A stretch of DNA of 14,856 nt from Acidobacteriota bacterium (GTDB taxonomy: Bacteria; Acidobacteriota; Terriglobia; Terriglobales; Acidobacteriaceae), in contig JAGWML010000046.1 in the NCBI GenBank assembly GCA_028873155.1, positions 1 to 14,856 of the forward strand, written 5' to 3'. Position 1 is the stretch's first letter. Each line of letters begins with the position of its first letter. Both the position numbers and the translations under genes were made by a program. The notes below the pieces were generated by a model. That model was not told the DNA's origin. It made no database searches and worked only from the letters and a program-made list of their open reading frames with translations. This document shows positions 1-6,554 of this stretch, piece by piece.

Positions 1-891
1 AAAGGCGACCATGCGTCCGCCGCGCCGCTGTGGAGTTCTGCTCTCTTTGCTTGCTGACGCCGGCCCGAATGGCTTGAAGAACCGAGCGAACAGCGATCCG
101 TTCCGGGATGCACCCCGCTGGTCTTTGCCCGCGAGCATCTCGCGTATCTCACTGATGGTGCAGCGTTGAGATGGCTGTCGTCGCAGGCAGGCCCGCGCAA
201 TTCTTGCGAAAGGCTCGGGCACCCCGGGAGGAATCCTCGGCTCGGCTTCGATGGCGCGGTTCCAGTCGAGGGGGTGCTGCGTCAGCGCCTCCACAATCGT
301 CACGCCCAGCGACCACGCGTCCGCAGCGGGTGAGAATGGCAGCGAACCAATCTCCGGAGCATCGTAGACGGAGTGCGGGCTTCCGGAGCGACCGATGGAA
401 CCGGCAATGCAGATTCCATCAGCCGATAATTGAAGTTGTTCCTGGGCAACAAAGATGTTAGATGGCTTTAGCCGTGTATGTACCAGCCTTTTCTCGTGCA
501 GATAGGAGAGCGCCTGCATCACCGGTTCAAGCATGGCGCGCGTCTCAGCGGCAGTCAGTGCGCGCTCCAGAAGAATTGTGGAAAGCACTTCATCTGCAAA
601 ATCCGTCACAACATACAAAAGGGCAATCCCGTTATGAGTGCAGTTGCCCCGGCGCAAAATGGGGAGCACATGAGGATGCACAACCTCGTCAATCTGGGGC
701 TTGTCGAGAATGCCCGGCTCTGCATCAAAGGATTGGGCTGCGATGAGCTTGATGGCTGCCTTCCGCCCCGGATTGTCCGGCATCTCGGTGAGAAAGACTC
801 CGCTGTGGGCGGAGCCACCGAGCCAATCGCGAAGGGGGAAGCGTCCATCAACGATTTGACCGACCCAGTCGCTGCGGACCACTGTCTTCAT
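1..891 (-). CDS. Ser/Thr protein kinase-like protein, probable pseudokinase (C-terminus cut off by window edge)
   Basis: An open frame of 297 codons runs from ATG at 891 to the left edge without a stop, so the C-terminus is missing. It has a kinase-like fold order: a glycine-rich loop near residues 24-33 (LGGSAHSGVF), the ATP lysine in AAIK (K48), a degenerate catalytic loop at 137-145 (VHTRLKPSN), and APE at 178-180 followed by a subdomain IX-like DAWSLGV at 191-197. The HRD motif reads H-T-R, so the catalytic aspartate is replaced by R140. DFG is not intact: D158 sits at the expected distance from N145 but is followed by Gly-Ile. After about residue 255 the sequence becomes a basic, low-complexity linker. 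It lies 47 bp after the M23 peptidase gene on the same strand and is probably co-transcribed. An in-frame ATG at 903 is possible; neither start has a well-spaced Shine-Dalgarno site. Kinase-fold assignment is good; loss of activity is inferred. Confidence 0.82.
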   Translation of the reverse strand, partial: MKTVVRSDWVGQIVDGRFPLRDWLGGSAHSGVFLTEMPDNPGRKAAIKLIAAQSFDAEPGILDKPQIDEVVHPHVLPILRRGNCTHNGIALLYVVTDFADEVLSTILLERALTAAETRAMLEPVMQALSYLHEKRLVHTRLKPSNIFVAQEQLQLSADGICIAGSIGRSGSPHSVYDAPEIGSLPFSPAADAWSLGVTIVEALTQHPLDWNRAIEAEPRIPPGVPEPFARIARACLRRQPSQRCTISEIREMLAGKDQRGASRNGSLFARFFKPFGPASASKESRTPQRRGGRMVAF

Positions 892-938
892 GCCGAAAAT
901 CATACTCTCTGGCGTCGTAAAGGCTCAAAAGTATGGGT

Positions 939-1820
939 TTATCGCAGATCTGAGAGGTCAAGGCGCAGCAGCTTGGCAGGGTCAAGATATGCGCCCTCCC
1001 AACGGACGGCCCAATGCAGATGCGGACCCGTCACGCGGCCGGTGGCGCCGCTCAGCCCCAGCAGTTGTCCCTGCCGGACATGCTGTCCTTCCCGCACGCG
1101 GATGCGGCTCAAGTGCATGGACATCGTGAAAAGCCCGAGACCGTGGTCAAGAATGACGCAGTTGCCTTCGTAGTAAAGCGGCCGCGCAAGGACCACGGTA
1201 CCTGCATTGTCTGCGACGATGGGCGTTCCCGAGCGTGCGCGAAAGTCCATGCCTTTGTGGATGCTGGCAAGCTCGCCATTGAAGACGCGACGGGTGCCGA
1301 AGCTGTCCGTCGCCTCTGCGCGCACCGGAGCCTGAAAGTTGCCTTGCCATTGACGCTCAGCGGAACTGGCCGCAAAGACGCGTGCCTTCAGCTTGCTCTC
1401 CACTTCAATGCGCTGCAATTCTGCCGGCCCGGGCGCAACAAACCGAGGCGCAACCGTGAGCGTGCTGGTCCGGTAGTGCGCTGGCTCAATCACGACAATC
1501 CGGCTGAGGTCGATGACGGTCGTCCCCATCGTCACGGTAATCTGCAACCGCGAAGGTCCGGACGGAGTCTCGACATCGACGCCCGCAAGTGCAAAGGCTT
1601 CGCTCGCGTCATCACTGCGAAAGAATTCGAGCTTGTGGCCCAGCCATTCGCCAACGACCGCCGATCCAGCGGGGGCCGTCACGCGAACGAGTTCGGGCGA
1701 ACCAGCTTCCACGTTCTGCGGCGTGAGCGATACATCCGGCGCACGCTCTCCATGCGCGGTTACAAGCGCGCTGCAAAGCAGGACGCTCGCCACAATGGGC
1801 AAAGAAAAAGAGCCGGACAT
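939..1820 (-). CDS. Exported M23-family (LytM-type) zinc metallopeptidase
   Basis: This 293-residue protein should cleave peptidoglycan peptide bridges outside the cytoplasm. The C-terminal M23 domain (about 172-285) shows the family signature: SFGTRRVFNG at 173-182, the zinc ligands H188 and D192 in HKGMD, H236 in MSMHLS, and HLH at 267-269. The N-terminus has a hydrophobic export segment (residues 5-22) but no basic residue before it, which is unusual for a signal peptide. Residues 30-125 resemble an Ig-like beta domain, as often precedes this peptidase type in Gram-negative relatives. The gene lies 45 bp after the secreted repeat protein, in the same reading frame, with 15 sense codons between that stop and this ATG; none of them is ATG, GTG or TTG. 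The start codon lies inside a terminator-like hairpin. In-frame TTG or GTG codons at residues 7 and 10 are alternative starts. Function is confident; the exact start is less so. Confidence 0.92.
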   Translation of the reverse strand: MSGSFSLPIVASVLLCSALVTAHGERAPDVSLTPQNVEAGSPELVRVTAPAGSAVVGEWLGHKLEFFRSDDASEAFALAGVDVETPSGPSRLQITVTMGTTVIDLSRIVVIEPAHYRTSTLTVAPRFVAPGPAELQRIEVESKLKARVFAASSAERQWQGNFQAPVRAEATDSFGTRRVFNGELASIHKGMDFRARSGTPIVADNAGTVVLARPLYYEGNCVILDHGLGLFTMSMHLSRIRVREGQHVRQGQLLGLSGATGRVTGPHLHWAVRWEGAYLDPAKLLRLDLSDLR

Positions 1821-1839
1821 GCGTTCAGCATACCGGCTC
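1801..1839 (-). terminator. Rho-independent terminator-like hairpin overlapping the M23 gene start (possible attenuator)
   Basis: Read on the minus strand, GAGCCGG (1839-1833) pairs perfectly with CCGGCTC (1816-1810). Inside it TATGC pairs with GCATG, leaving a five-base loop and one bulged base. The combined stem is about 12 bp and is followed at once by TTTTTCTTT (1809-1801). It lies 27 nt past the stop of the repeat-protein gene, a normal place for a terminator. It also contains the AUG and the first codons of the M23 peptidase, so it could end the upstream transcript, attenuate the downstream gene, or hide its start codon. The structure is seen directly; termination is inferred. Confidence 0.7.
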
Positions 1840-1865
1840 CGTTTCAGTTGGATGATGGAGTTCGA

Positions 1866-2492
1866 TTAGTGGGCCTGCCGTGCGCCGTTGTGCTTCTGGC
1901 GGTAGATTTGCCCGCTCGTGCTGTTCTGGCGGCGATTGATATTCTGCCGCTCCTGTTGCGTCAGCTTGCCGCCATTGGCTGCGCGGTCTGCCGCCACGCT
2001 GCGGTTGATGTTCTGCTCGCGGCCTTCCGTGCGCGCCGCTTCACCGGCTGTCATCTGGCCGCTGCGGATGCCCTGCGCAATGCGGTCCTGCTGATTCTCG
2101 CGGCGCTGGCCAACCTCATTGTTGCCATAGTGAGCCTGCGCGGCGTTGTGTTTGTCCTGGTAGATGCTGTGGCTCAGATTATTCTGCCGCCGGTTGATCT
2201 GCTGTCGCTCCTGCTGCGTCAGCTTGCCTCCGTTGGCGGTGCGGTCTGCATGAATCTGCTGGTTCAGGTTGGCTTCGCGGCCTTCAAGGTTCTTGGTTTC
2301 GCCCGCGGTCAACTGGCCGGACTGCACGCCATTGGCGATGCGGTCCTGCTGATTTTCGCGACGCCCAGGCACCGAGTTTGGCGCGGCGCTGGGCTGTGCG
2401 GCTGGTTGCTGCGGGGCGGGTTGCGACTGCTGCGCGAAGGCCGGGGCCGAGACGGCAAGGGCTACGGCGAGCGTAAGAGACACTTTCGACAT
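1866..2492 (-). CDS. Secreted protein with two long tandem repeats, function unknown
   Basis: The protein has 208 residues and a clear signal peptide with predicted cleavage after AFA (residue 20). A Gln/Pro/Ala-rich linker (21-42) follows, then two homologous repeats at about 44-118 and 130-204 with an 86-residue period. Each repeat contains ENQQDRIA, then SGQ(L/M)TAGE, then DR(T/A)ANGGKLTQQER, and ends with IY(Q/R)(D/Q)KHN. Within each repeat the SGQ-LT-GE and NGGKLT-QE stretches resemble one another, so the protein may be four helix-loop-helix units. The mature part is rich in Gln, Asn and Arg and has no cysteine. The start is well supported by GGAGGA five bases before ATG. It heads a minus-strand set with the M23 peptidase and the kinase-like gene. 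I recognise the repeat style as a recurrent bacterial exported protein type but know no function for it. Confidence 0.88.
   Translation of the reverse strand: MSKVSLTLAVALAVSAPAFAQQSQPAPQQPAAQPSAAPNSVPGRRENQQDRIANGVQSGQLTAGETKNLEGREANLNQQIHADRTANGGKLTQQERQQINRRQNNLSHSIYQDKHNAAQAHYGNNEVGQRRENQQDRIAQGIRSGQMTAGEAARTEGREQNINRSVAADRAANGGKLTQQERQNINRRQNSTSGQIYRQKHNGARQAH
1881..2363 (-). repeat. Intragenic tandem repeat, two units of about 225 bp with 258-bp period
   Basis: Unit 1 spans about 2139-2363 and unit 2 about 1881-2105 on the minus strand. They encode residues 44-118 and 130-204 of the secreted repeat protein. The units are alike at the nucleotide level, including a shared stretch reading gcggtcctgctgatt on the plus strand, but have diverged at many positions. 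This points to an old internal duplication rather than a recent one. Confidence 0.85.
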
Positions 2493-2682
2493 ACACTTCC
2501 TCCAGAAGAATTTCGTTCAATTTCTTGCGGGATTTCGGCCCACGCACATCTTAACCCTGGACATTTCGGGAAAGTTGCGGAATTCTCAAAACTTTAGTTG
2601 CAGACCTCTCTTCGGATCCGCTCGAACTTTTCCATTGCAGAAGATGTAACGGAAGGAATAGACCGTTCATCTTAAGGTGCAT

Positions 2683-3477
2683 ATGGGTGCTGCTGCGAGA
2701 ACACGGACTGCTCCTTTGCGCCTGGCATTCTGGGTGCTGATTGGAGCGAGCCTGACAACGCTCTTTGTGTTTGGGCAGCCAGCGCCGCAGGCCTCACCCA
2801 GGCCGGTTCTCATTGAGCTGTTTACCTCAGAGGGTTGCTCGGATTGCCCGCCGGCCGACACGCTTCTGGCTCGGCTGGACCGCGAGCAGTTCGTGCCCGG
2901 TGTGCAAGCGATTGTGTTGAGCGAGCACGTGACCTACTGGAACCACGAGGGCTGGCTCGATCCATTTTCCATGCAGGAGATCGATGAGCGGCAGCGCGAG
3001 TATGTCTACCGCTTCGGGTTGCAGGACAGCTACACGCCGCAGGCAGTCGTCGATGGGACGACGCAATTTGTCGGCAACAGCCCGAATGCGATGGTGCAGG
3101 CCATACAACAGGCCGGAACCGCGCCCAAGGAATCGCTCACGATTCTGAATGCGCATTGGGAGAATGGCGGTGTCGATTTTTCAGTGCAGGCGAACGCAGG
3201 CTCTGCTGCAAAACTGGAGGCTGCCCTTGCCGAGGACGCAACGCGTGTCGAAGTCGCCAGCGGCGAGAATGCAGGCCGGACGCTCCAACACGTGGCGGTG
3301 GTGCGGGTGCTCAAAGACTTCGGCCAAAAGGGTCTCGACGGGCACACGCTCCACCTCTCCAGCTCTGACCTGATGCATGGCGCCGATGCAAAGGTGCCGG
3401 TCCGTCTGGTGGTCTTTGCAACTGATCGCAAGACCGGCCACGTGATTGGCGTAGCAGAGCAGACGCTGTCCCGCTGA
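2683..3477 (+). CDS. DUF1223 family thioredoxin-fold protein, exported or membrane-anchored
   Basis: This 264-residue protein starts with a basic N-region and a hydrophobic segment (about residues 12-30), indicating a signal peptide or single membrane anchor. The mature part opens with PVLIELFTSEGCSDCPPAD (41-59), the signature of DUF1223, a thioredoxin-like family. C52 and C55 form a CxxC pair, as in thiol-redox proteins. The next blocks, including SEHVTYWNHEGWLDPF and the YTPQAVVDG strand-turn, also fit the family. The exact substrate is not known; a periplasmic redox role is an inference from the fold. I chose ATG 2683 because AAGG lies five bases upstream; an in-frame GTG at 2677 overlaps that site and is less likely. 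The 190-bp gap shared with the divergent repeat-protein gene should hold promoters for both, but I see no convincing -35/-10 pair in it. Confidence 0.88.
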   Translation: MGAAARTRTAPLRLAFWVLIGASLTTLFVFGQPAPQASPRPVLIELFTSEGCSDCPPADTLLARLDREQFVPGVQAIVLSEHVTYWNHEGWLDPFSMQEIDERQREYVYRFGLQDSYTPQAVVDGTTQFVGNSPNAMVQAIQQAGTAPKESLTILNAHWENGGVDFSVQANAGSAAKLEAALAEDATRVEVASGENAGRTLQHVAVVRVLKDFGQKGLDGHTLHLSSSDLMHGADAKVPVRLVVFATDRKTGHVIGVAEQTLSR

Positions 3478-3552
3478 CGAGACGCGAACGGAAGAAACAA
3501 AAGGGCTTGCGGACCAGCGTGTCTTCGTTCTCCCCTGCGCGCGAAAATGCCC

Positions 3553-3558
3553 TAGAAT
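3553..3558 (+). promoter_or_regulatory. Candidate -10 element of glyA
   Basis: TAGAAT (five of six matches to TATAAT) ends six bases before the glyA ATG. With usual spacing, transcription would begin at or next to the A of the start codon. No Shine-Dalgarno sequence lies before the ATG. No good -35 match is seen 16-18 bp upstream, so the call is tentative. Confidence 0.35.
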
Positions 3559-3564
3559 CGAACC

Positions 3565-4845
3565 ATGACCGATCGCATGGCTCTTTCTCTTGCCCAGGTT
3601 GACCCTGAGGTCGCCGCCGCCATTGACCACGAAACCCTGCGCCAGCACGAAGGGCTGGAGATGATCGCCAGCGAGAACTTCGTCTCCGAGGCTGTGCTGG
3701 AGGCTGCCGGTTCGGTCTTCACCAATAAATATGCCGAGGGCTATCCCGGACGCCGCTACTATGGCGGCTGCGAGTACACCGACGTGGTGGAGAACCTGGC
3801 GCGCGACCGGGCAAAGCAGATCTTCGGCGCAGCCCACGCCAACGTGCAGCCGCACTCCGGTTCGCAGGCCAACGCAGCGGCCTATATGGCAGTTCTGCAG
3901 ACGGGCGACACGATTCTGGGCCTCGACCTGGCACACGGCGGCCACCTGACGCACGGGCACAAGCTCAGCTTCAGCGGCAAACTCTACAAGACGGCCTTCT
4001 ACCACGTGAACCGCGAGACCGAGGTCATCGACTACGACGAACTGGAAGCGATTGCGCTGCGCGAAAAGCCGAAGGCCATCATCGGCGGGGCCAGCGCCTA
4101 TCCGCGCCTGTGGGACTTCGCCCGCATGCGCCAGATTGCCGATATGGTCGGCGCGGTTTACATCTTCGACATGGCGCACATTGCCGGCCTCGTGGCTGGA
4201 GACGCGCATCCCTCGCCGGTGCCGCACGCGCACATCACCACCACCACCACGCACAAGACCTTGCGCGGGCCGCGCTCGGGTCTCATTCTCTGCGGGCAGG
4301 ACCATGCCGCGGCGGTGGACAAGGCCGTCTTCCCCGGCCAGCAGGGTGGGCCGCTGGTTCACATCGTAGCCGCCAAGGCAGTGGCATTCGGCGAGGTGCT
4401 GCGGCCGGACTTCAAGACCTACGCGGCGCAGGTTGTGGCCAACGCAATAGCGCTCGCCAGCGCGTTGCAGGAGGCCGGCTACCGCCTCGTCTCCGGCGGC
4501 ACGGACAATCATCTGATGCTCGTCGATGTCTTCGAAAAGGGCATTCTCGGTTCTGAAGCGGAGCTCGCGCTCGGCAAGGCCGGCATCACGGTCAATAAGA
4601 ATGCCATCCCCTACGACACCAATCCGCCGCTCAAGCCCTCCGGCATCCGCATCGGCACGCCCGCGTTGACGACGCGCGGCATGAAGGAAACAGAGATGCG
4701 CCAGATTGCCCGCTGGATTGATCGGGCTCTGGTTGAGCGCAACAACGACGCTGCTCTCGCGCGCATCCGCGGCGAAGTGGCCGAGCTGGCCAATCATTTT
4801 CCGCTCTATGCGTGGCGCCGGGCGCCGGTTGCGGTGGGCGCCTGA
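3565..4845 (+). CDS. glyA: Serine hydroxymethyltransferase
   Basis: This cytosolic PLP enzyme interconverts serine plus tetrahydrofolate with glycine plus 5,10-methylene-tetrahydrofolate, supplying one-carbon units for purine, thymidylate and methionine synthesis. At 426 residues it has normal length. Family blocks are all present: GLEMIASENF (30-39), NKYAEGYPGRRYYGG (54-68), the folate/PLP region SGSQAN (98-103), FDMAHIAGLV (201-210), and TTTTTHKTLRGPR (225-237) with the Schiff-base lysine K231. The C-terminal GIRIGTPALTTRGM (360-373) is also typical. GPR is followed by Ser where Gly is more common. ATG 3565 has no ribosome site before it; ATG 3577 is an in-frame alternative that would lose four residues. 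The gene stands alone between two exported-protein genes. Confidence 0.97.
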   Translation: MTDRMALSLAQVDPEVAAAIDHETLRQHEGLEMIASENFVSEAVLEAAGSVFTNKYAEGYPGRRYYGGCEYTDVVENLARDRAKQIFGAAHANVQPHSGSQANAAAYMAVLQTGDTILGLDLAHGGHLTHGHKLSFSGKLYKTAFYHVNRETEVIDYDELEAIALREKPKAIIGGASAYPRLWDFARMRQIADMVGAVYIFDMAHIAGLVAGDAHPSPVPHAHITTTTTHKTLRGPRSGLILCGQDHAAAVDKAVFPGQQGGPLVHIVAAKAVAFGEVLRPDFKTYAAQVVANAIALASALQEAGYRLVSGGTDNHLMLVDVFEKGILGSEAELALGKAGITVNKNAIPYDTNPPLKPSGIRIGTPALTTRGMKETEMRQIARWIDRALVERNNDAALARIRGEVAELANHFPLYAWRRAPVAVGA

Positions 4846-4922
4846 GGAGTAGCACCACGGGGATTCGCAGCACGCAACTATTCTGCTCCCGCGGGTTCTG
4901 AGGGATTGTGATCACCCTGACT

Positions 4923-4948
4923 TGCACCGGATACGTGCAGGCTGCACG
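4923..4948 (+). promoter_or_regulatory. Palindrome CGTGCAG-G-CTGCACG with an extra TGCAC half-site, candidate operator
   Basis: Positions 4934-4948 form a perfect 7-1-7 inverted repeat. A further TGCAC at 4923-4927 is a direct copy, 20 bp upstream, of the TGCAC at 4943-4947, and it is inverted relative to GTGCA at 4935. The site ends 30 bp before the start codon of the His/Gly-rich secreted protein and 20 bp before its GGAGGA ribosome site. It could be a protein-binding site or an RNA hairpin in the leader. No T-tract follows, so it is not a terminator. Confidence 0.4.
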
Positions 4949-4978
4949 ACTTGCCTTGTAATGAATTCGGAGGAACGT

Positions 4979-5536
4979 ATGCACGGAGCAAGAGTTGCAC
5001 TCATGGCGGTGCTGGCGATGACCTTGCCGGCGTGGGCGCAGGACAACGGCGGCCATGGAAACCCGCATGGCGGCCCGCCAGGGCAGATGAAGGAGCACGG
5101 CAACCCGCACGGGGGGCCGCCGGGACAAGGCCCGGGCCGCTATCACGGCAACCCGCATCGCTATGACCAGGGCTATGACTACAGCGATGGCGACGGACAC
5201 CCAATGTATCCCCATGTGGATGGTGACCGCTGGATCGGCCATGATACCGGACGCTTCGACGAGCACTATCGTATGGATCATCCCTGGGCGTATGGGCGGT
5301 GGAACGGCGGCTTTGGGCGCGGGCATATGTGGCGGATTGAAGGCGGCGGGCCTGGCCGCTTCTGGTTCCGTGGCTGGAATTGGTCGGTGGCGCCGTACGA
5401 TGTTGGCTTTTGCAACGGCTGGAACTGGGACGATGACGACGTTGCGATCTATCCTGACCAGGACCACGTTGGCTGGTACCTGGCATATAACATGCGCCTG
5501 GGAACGTATGTGCATGTAATGTACCTGGGGCAATAA
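4979..5536 (+). CDS. Small secreted His/Gly/Trp-rich protein, function unknown
   Basis: The protein has 185 residues. A signal peptide (MHGARVALMAVLAMTLPAWA) is predicted to be cleaved after residue 20. The mature N-terminus carries HGNPHGGPPGQ twice (26-36 and 40-50) and a partial third copy HGNPH at 56-60. Then follow a Tyr/Asp/Gly-rich stretch (61-84), a Trp/Gly/Phe-rich region (102-136), and a more ordered C-terminus with an acidic run (DDDD, 151-154) and GWYLAYNMRLGTYVHVMYLG (165-184). It has one cysteine (C145). The His-rich repeats could bind metal, but that is only inferred. ATG 4979 is fixed by GGAGGA four bases upstream and by the signal peptide. It is probably a single-gene unit, with a palindrome upstream and an intrinsic terminator downstream. 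I recognise no named family. Confidence 0.85.
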   Translation: MHGARVALMAVLAMTLPAWAQDNGGHGNPHGGPPGQMKEHGNPHGGPPGQGPGRYHGNPHRYDQGYDYSDGDGHPMYPHVDGDRWIGHDTGRFDEHYRMDHPWAYGRWNGGFGRGHMWRIEGGGPGRFWFRGWNWSVAPYDVGFCNGWNWDDDDVAIYPDQDHVGWYLAYNMRLGTYVHVMYLGQ

Positions 5537-5566
5537 GTCCCAAGTCAGGGAATGGAGCGAGACGGA

Positions 5567-5600
5567 GGGGGATGAGCTGCGGCTTACCCCCTTTCTTTTT
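5567..5600 (+). terminator. Rho-independent terminator
   Basis: GGGGG (5567-5571) pairs with CCCCC (5587-5591). After one bulged A, five further pairs (TGAGC with GGCTTA's GCTTA side, including one G-U) close a TGCG loop. TTTCTTTTT follows directly. It starts 31 bp after the stop of the His/Gly-rich secreted protein and ends 35 bp before the end of convergent lipA. The U-tract direction shows that it serves the plus-strand gene. Confidence 0.88.
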
Positions 5601-5634
5601 GCGAAGGGAGCTGTCAGGTGCGGCCACGGCCTGT

Positions 5635-6540
5635 TTATGTGATGAGCGGCGCAAGCGTGGCATCAGCTTGCTCGTGCGCGTGATAGCTGGACCGGACTAG
5701 CGGGCCCGACTCCACGTGGCGGAAGCCCATGCGCAGCGCTTCCGTCTTCAGCTCGGCAAATTCGCGCGGGGTGTAGAGGCGCGCCATGGGCAGATGGTCG
5801 CGTGAGGGACGCAGGTACTGGCCGATGGTGAGGATGTCGCACTGCACAGCCGCAAGGTCACGGAAGACGTCGAGCAATTCAGGCGTCTCTTCGCCCAGGC
5901 CGACCATGACGCCCGACTTTGTAATCCCCGCAGGATTCAGTTCCTTAGCGTAACGCAGCAGCTCCAGGGTGCGCGCGTAGCGTGCGCCGGACCGCACCGC
6001 GCGATAAAGCCGCGGCACAGACTCTGTGTTGTGATTCAACACTTCTGGTTTTGCTTCGACGACCACCTGAATCGCCTCGCGGTCGCCTTGAAAATCGGGT
6101 ATCAGCACATCGACCCGGCACTTCGGTGCCTGGCGTCGAATCTCCTCAATCACAAGCGCAAAAGCCCGCGCCCCGCCCAGCAGGTCGTCGTCGCGATTCA
6201 CGCTGGTGATGACGGCATGTTCCAGACCCAGCGCGGCAACGGCCTCGGCTACGCGCCTCGGCTCATCCATGTCAATCGGTTCCGGCCGGCCCTTGGGCAC
6301 GGCGCAAAAGCCGCACCGCCGCGTGCACAGGTTGCCCAGCATCATGAAGGTGGCGGTTTTGTGGTGCCAGCACTCGCCGATGTTGGGGCATTGCGCGCTT
6401 TCACACACCGTGTGCAGCCCGAGCGAGCGCGCCAGGCGCTTGAGGCCGTGGTAGTTCTCGCCCACCGGAGCGCGCGCCTTCAGCCAATCCGGCTTGGGAG
6501 CGGGGGCCTTGCGCGCCGGTTCGATCTGAACCAGTTCCAT
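5635..6540 (-). CDS. lipA: Lipoyl synthase
   Basis: This radical-SAM enzyme inserts two sulfurs into protein-bound octanoyl groups to make lipoyl cofactors for 2-oxoacid dehydrogenases and the glycine cleavage system. The 301-residue length is normal. The auxiliary cluster ligands are in CESAQCPNIGEC (C46, C51, C57), and the radical-SAM cluster ligands are in CTRRCGFC (C72, C76, C79). The conserved C-terminal RSSYHA (283-288), whose serine ligates the auxiliary cluster, is intact. All expected family residues are therefore present. AAAGGA directly abuts the ATG, too close for a normal ribosome site, and a TACAAT hexamer sits eight bases upstream. The gene is divergent from purL and converges on the preceding plus-strand gene. 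No lipB or dehydrogenase gene is adjacent. Confidence 0.97.
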   Translation of the reverse strand: MELVQIEPARKAPAPKPDWLKARAPVGENYHGLKRLARSLGLHTVCESAQCPNIGECWHHKTATFMMLGNLCTRRCGFCAVPKGRPEPIDMDEPRRVAEAVAALGLEHAVITSVNRDDDLLGGARAFALVIEEIRRQAPKCRVDVLIPDFQGDREAIQVVVEAKPEVLNHNTESVPRLYRAVRSGARYARTLELLRYAKELNPAGITKSGVMVGLGEETPELLDVFRDLAAVQCDILTIGQYLRPSRDHLPMARLYTPREFAELKTEALRMGFRHVESGPLVRSSYHAHEQADATLAPLIT

Positions 6541-6548
6541 TCCTTTCT

Positions 6549-6554
6549 ATTGTA
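6549..6554 (-). promoter_or_regulatory. Candidate -10 element of lipA
   Basis: On the minus strand TACAAT (five of six matches to TATAAT) ends eight bases before the lipA ATG. Transcription would start one to three bases before the start codon. No clear TTGACA-like -35 lies 17 bp upstream; that position overlaps the GGGACGTCCC palindrome. Confidence 0.4.

Noticed and set aside
892..903. Upstream in-frame ATG at 903 for the kinase-like gene
   Set aside because: Its AGAGAG is only one base from the ATG, and MKTVVRSDWVGQ from 891 looks like a natural N-terminus. It remains possible, so it is mentioned in the gene entry.
2677..2682. GTG start for the DUF1223 protein
   Set aside because: The GTG overlaps the AAGG site that serves ATG 2683, leaving it no ribosome site of its own.
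3181..4797. Long antisense open frame across glyA (similar ones lie opposite purL, purF, the spermidine-synthase-like gene, the EF-G paralogue and the 1014-2597 region)
   Set aside because: High GC with G/C-rich third positions keeps antisense frames open. None has a ribosome site, signal or family motif, and each lies opposite a confidently assigned gene.
4907..4914. GTGATCAC as a CRP-type site
   Set aside because: Only 8 bp of self-complementary sequence, without the spaced TGTGA-N6-TCACA form, and too short to be meaningful.
4957..4962. TGTAAT as a -10 element of the His/Gly-rich secreted gene
   Set aside because: Transcription from it would begin within the GGAGGA ribosome site and waste it, and no -35 match lies at the right distance.
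4922..4978. TTG start 19 codons upstream of the His/Gly-rich secreted protein
   Set aside because: It would bury the signal peptide and the GGAGGA ribosome site inside the coding region, and would overlap the palindrome.
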